DNA of 54,719 bases from an uncultured Cryomorphaceae bacterium. Its GTDB lineage: Bacteria; Bacteroidota; Bacteroidia; Flavobacteriales; Schleiferiaceae. Both the position numbers and the translations under genes were made by a program. The notes under the pieces were generated by a model. It did no database searches, was not told where the DNA came from, and saw only the letters and a list, made by a program, of their open reading frames with translations. Shown piece by piece: positions 53,170 through 54,719 of the stretch (positions are counted from its first letter, which is position 1; each line of letters opens with the position of its first letter). The stretch is from the NCBI GenBank assembly GCA_902614915.1, contig CACMMX010000013.1:1-54719 (forward strand), read 5' to 3'.

Positions 53170-53892
53170 ATGGAGGTTTCTTTAAATCCACTGCATTTTA
53201 TCGGCCAAAAAGGCTGGGTTGTACCTGATCCTAGAAGTGCCACAAATTCTGAAGGGCTGATTGCCCTTTCTTGGGACTTAAAGCCTGAACTTTACAACAG
53301 ATGTTATCCTAAAGGAATTTTTCCTTGGTTTGAGCAAGAAGGAGTGGTGTTTTGGTTTTCTCCTTCGGAACGAAGTATTACACCCACAGAAAAAGTTAAG
53401 ATTTCTAAAAGTATGCGTCCACTTATAAATTCCAGGAAATGGCGGTTTTCAGTAAATACTGCTTTTGAAAAAGTAATAGAAAAATGCAGTCAAGTCCCTA
53501 GACCAGGTCAAGTTGGGACTTGGATTACCGATAAATTTGCTACCAATTTTAAATGCATGCATATGCTTGGAATGGCCCATAGCTTTGAAGTTTGGGAAGA
53601 AGATGAACTCATTGGTGGCACCTTTGGTGTGATGACTGGGGGTATATTGGTGGGTGAAAGTATGTTTCACACCAAAACCAATGCGAGTAAGTTCGCTTAT
53701 ATAGGGATGTGCCAGTACCTCTATCGAAACGGTGTAGAATACGTTGATAATCAATTGCCTACGAAACATCTGAACAGTTTGGGTGCCTGTAATTTGGAAC
53801 GCTCAACATTTCTAAAAGTTCTTCAAGAACATGCTGATCAAAAAGAACGTGTAATTTTGGAATCCCTACAGCAGACAGTTTTACCCCTTTAA
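53170..53892 (+). CDS. aat: Leucyl/phenylalanyl-tRNA--protein transferase Aat
   Basis: The 240-residue enzyme adds Leu or Phe to N-terminal Lys or Arg of proteins, marking them for ClpAP degradation (N-end rule). The sequence YPKGIFPWF, WFSPSERS, GTWITDKFATNF, AHSFEVWEEDELIGG, GESMFHTKTNASK and DNQLPTKHLNSLGA is the expected motif order, including the catalytic-region Glu in GESMF. It is the third gene of its operon. Its 3' end overlaps the opposite ABC permease gene by 12 bases. Confidence 0.95.
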   Translation: MEVSLNPLHFIGQKGWVVPDPRSATNSEGLIALSWDLKPELYNRCYPKGIFPWFEQEGVVFWFSPSERSITPTEKVKISKSMRPLINSRKWRFSVNTAFEKVIEKCSQVPRPGQVGTWITDKFATNFKCMHMLGMAHSFEVWEEDELIGGTFGVMTGGILVGESMFHTKTNASKFAYIGMCQYLYRNGVEYVDNQLPTKHLNSLGACNLERSTFLKVLQEHADQKERVILESLQQTVLPL

Positions 53893-54702
53893 AGCTGCAG
53901 AAATTGTATTCAAGCTCAAAACGGTTACCGCAATCAAAATCCCCGGGATTATACTTAGATAAGCCCTCCCTGTAATTATATAGGGATAATAATCTCGAAT
54001 CATTCCACCCCAAGAAGGTAGAGGTGGTTGAGCGCCAATTCCCAAAAAACTCAGACCGCTTTCAATTAAAAGTGCGCTGGCAAAATTAGTCGCACAAATA
54101 ACCAATAAAGGCGAAATGGTATTTGGAAGTATTTCTTTAAAGAGGATATGTTGTGTGCTAAAACCTAAAACTTTTGCGGCTTCCACGTACTCTTTATTTT
54201 TTTCCACCAAAAATTGTCCTCTAATAACTCTTGCAACCTCAACCCACATCGTGAGTCCAACTGCAATAAAAACTTGGAATAAACCTTTACCTAAAACAAA
54301 AGTTAATGCGATTACAAGAAGTAAGGTCGGAATGGACCATATAACATTCATAAGCCAGGATAAAATGGCATCAATTCGTCCGCCAAAAAAACCTGAAACT
54401 GCTCCTACAGGTATACCAATGAGTAAGCTAACCATGACAGCAATGAATCCAACGCTTAGACTTATTCTACTTCCAAGGACAATTCTTGAGAAATGGTCTC
54501 TACCAAATTTATCAGTTCCAAAAATATGTATTCCCATTTCCGTGGAAGCACCTGGTCTAAGGAGAGTCTCTTTTAAATTTATGGTATTTGCGTTGCTCGT
54601 ATTGTCAAGTACTATGAGATGAGCACATAGCGCTATTGCAATTAATGCAAAAAGCCAAACAAGTGCTATTTTATGTATGGTACTAAACTTGGAAAACACC
54701 AA
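53881..54702 (-). CDS. Dipeptide/oligopeptide ABC transporter permease (DppC/OppC-like)
   Basis: The protein has 273 residues with about six membrane helices. GIHIFGTDKFGRDHFSR near 53-69 is the OppC-type N-terminal signature. The EAA loop (EYVEAAKVLGFSTQHILFKE) and LIESGLSFLGIGAQPPLPSWG follow. It forms part of a peptide or nickel-type importer. The start is TTG at 54702 or the next codon GTG at 54699; an in-frame stop lies three codons further upstream, so the gene is whole. Partner permease and ATPase genes would be outside the window. Confidence 0.9.
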   Translation of the reverse strand: MVFSKFSTIHKIALVWLFALIAIALCAHLIVLDNTSNANTINLKETLLRPGASTEMGIHIFGTDKFGRDHFSRIVLGSRISLSVGFIAVMVSLLIGIPVGAVSGFFGGRIDAILSWLMNVIWSIPTLLLVIALTFVLGKGLFQVFIAVGLTMWVEVARVIRGQFLVEKNKEYVEAAKVLGFSTQHILFKEILPNTISPLLVICATNFASALLIESGLSFLGIGAQPPLPSWGGMIRDYYPYIITGRAYLSIIPGILIAVTVLSLNTISAALKG

Positions 54703-54719
54703 GCTAATCTAGGATAAAA

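Overview
The window looks like a piece of a Bacteroidetes chromosome, most likely a marine member of the Flavobacteriales. The signs are an AT-rich base composition, secreted proteins ending in type IX secretion (T9SS) sorting domains, gliding genes gldB and gldC next to nadE, the Bacteroidetes order of the division/cell-wall (dcw) cluster, upstream motifs of the TAnnTTTG class, and very few Shine-Dalgarno sequences. Family or genus cannot be settled from this window. No phage, insertion sequence, CRISPR array or integron was seen, and no gene-free stretch exceeds 300 bases.

Layout. (1) 1-976: the tail of a T9SS-secreted protein, a strong terminator and an RluA-type pseudouridine synthase. 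(2) 1056-12986: seven tightly packed co-directional genes, nearly all for exported or envelope proteins. They are a secreted endonuclease/exonuclease/phosphatase-fold enzyme, a 707-residue exported protein, an OB-fold T9SS protein, a lipoprotein with an amidotransferase-like domain, a TonB-dependent receptor, a PorV/PorQ-like barrel and a beta-propeller lipoprotein. A lamin-tail/OB-fold T9SS protein follows at 13095-15086. (3) 15174-24689: a surface-glycan locus in two divergent operons. The minus operon has a sulfotransferase, a WecF-like glycosyltransferase, an MBOAT acyltransferase and an SGNH-like partner. The plus operon has an aquaporin, a flippase, a DegT-type sugar aminotransferase and two more sulfotransferases. 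(4) 24787-25848: a T9SS-secreted endonuclease I. (5) 25928-42080: the dcw cluster on the minus strand, mraZ-rsmH-ftsL-ftsI-murE-mraY-murD-ftsW-murG-murC-ftsQ-ftsA-ftsZ, then a yqeY gene. (6) 42081-42312: a compact divergent control region carrying two pairs of MraZ-type repeats and two consensus DnaA boxes. (7) 42313-45176: engB, gldC, gldB and nadE. (8) 45177-49152: an exported GH92 alpha-mannosidase and an exported glycosylasparaginase, a divergent pair suited to taking apart N-glycoproteins. (9) 49299-54702: a small lipoprotein, ribF, a membrane protein, tRNA-Leu(UAG), a flavin reductase-like protein, a DUF3127 protein with an SSB-like C-terminus, aat and an oligopeptide-type ABC permease.

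How they work together. The dcw block supplies lipid II synthesis (MurC, MurD, MurE, MraY, MurG) and the divisome (FtsL, FtsI, FtsW, FtsQ, FtsA, FtsZ), with MraZ as the probable local regulator. Region 2, with the LTD/OB protein and endonuclease I, can be read as an outer-membrane system for attacking and importing an extracellular polymer, possibly nucleic acid; that is inference. Region 3 probably builds a sulfated, O-acylated surface polysaccharide containing a 4-amino-4,6-dideoxy sugar. The parts most worth follow-up are the mraZ/engB control region, the exported nuclease/TonB locus and the DUF3127 protein.
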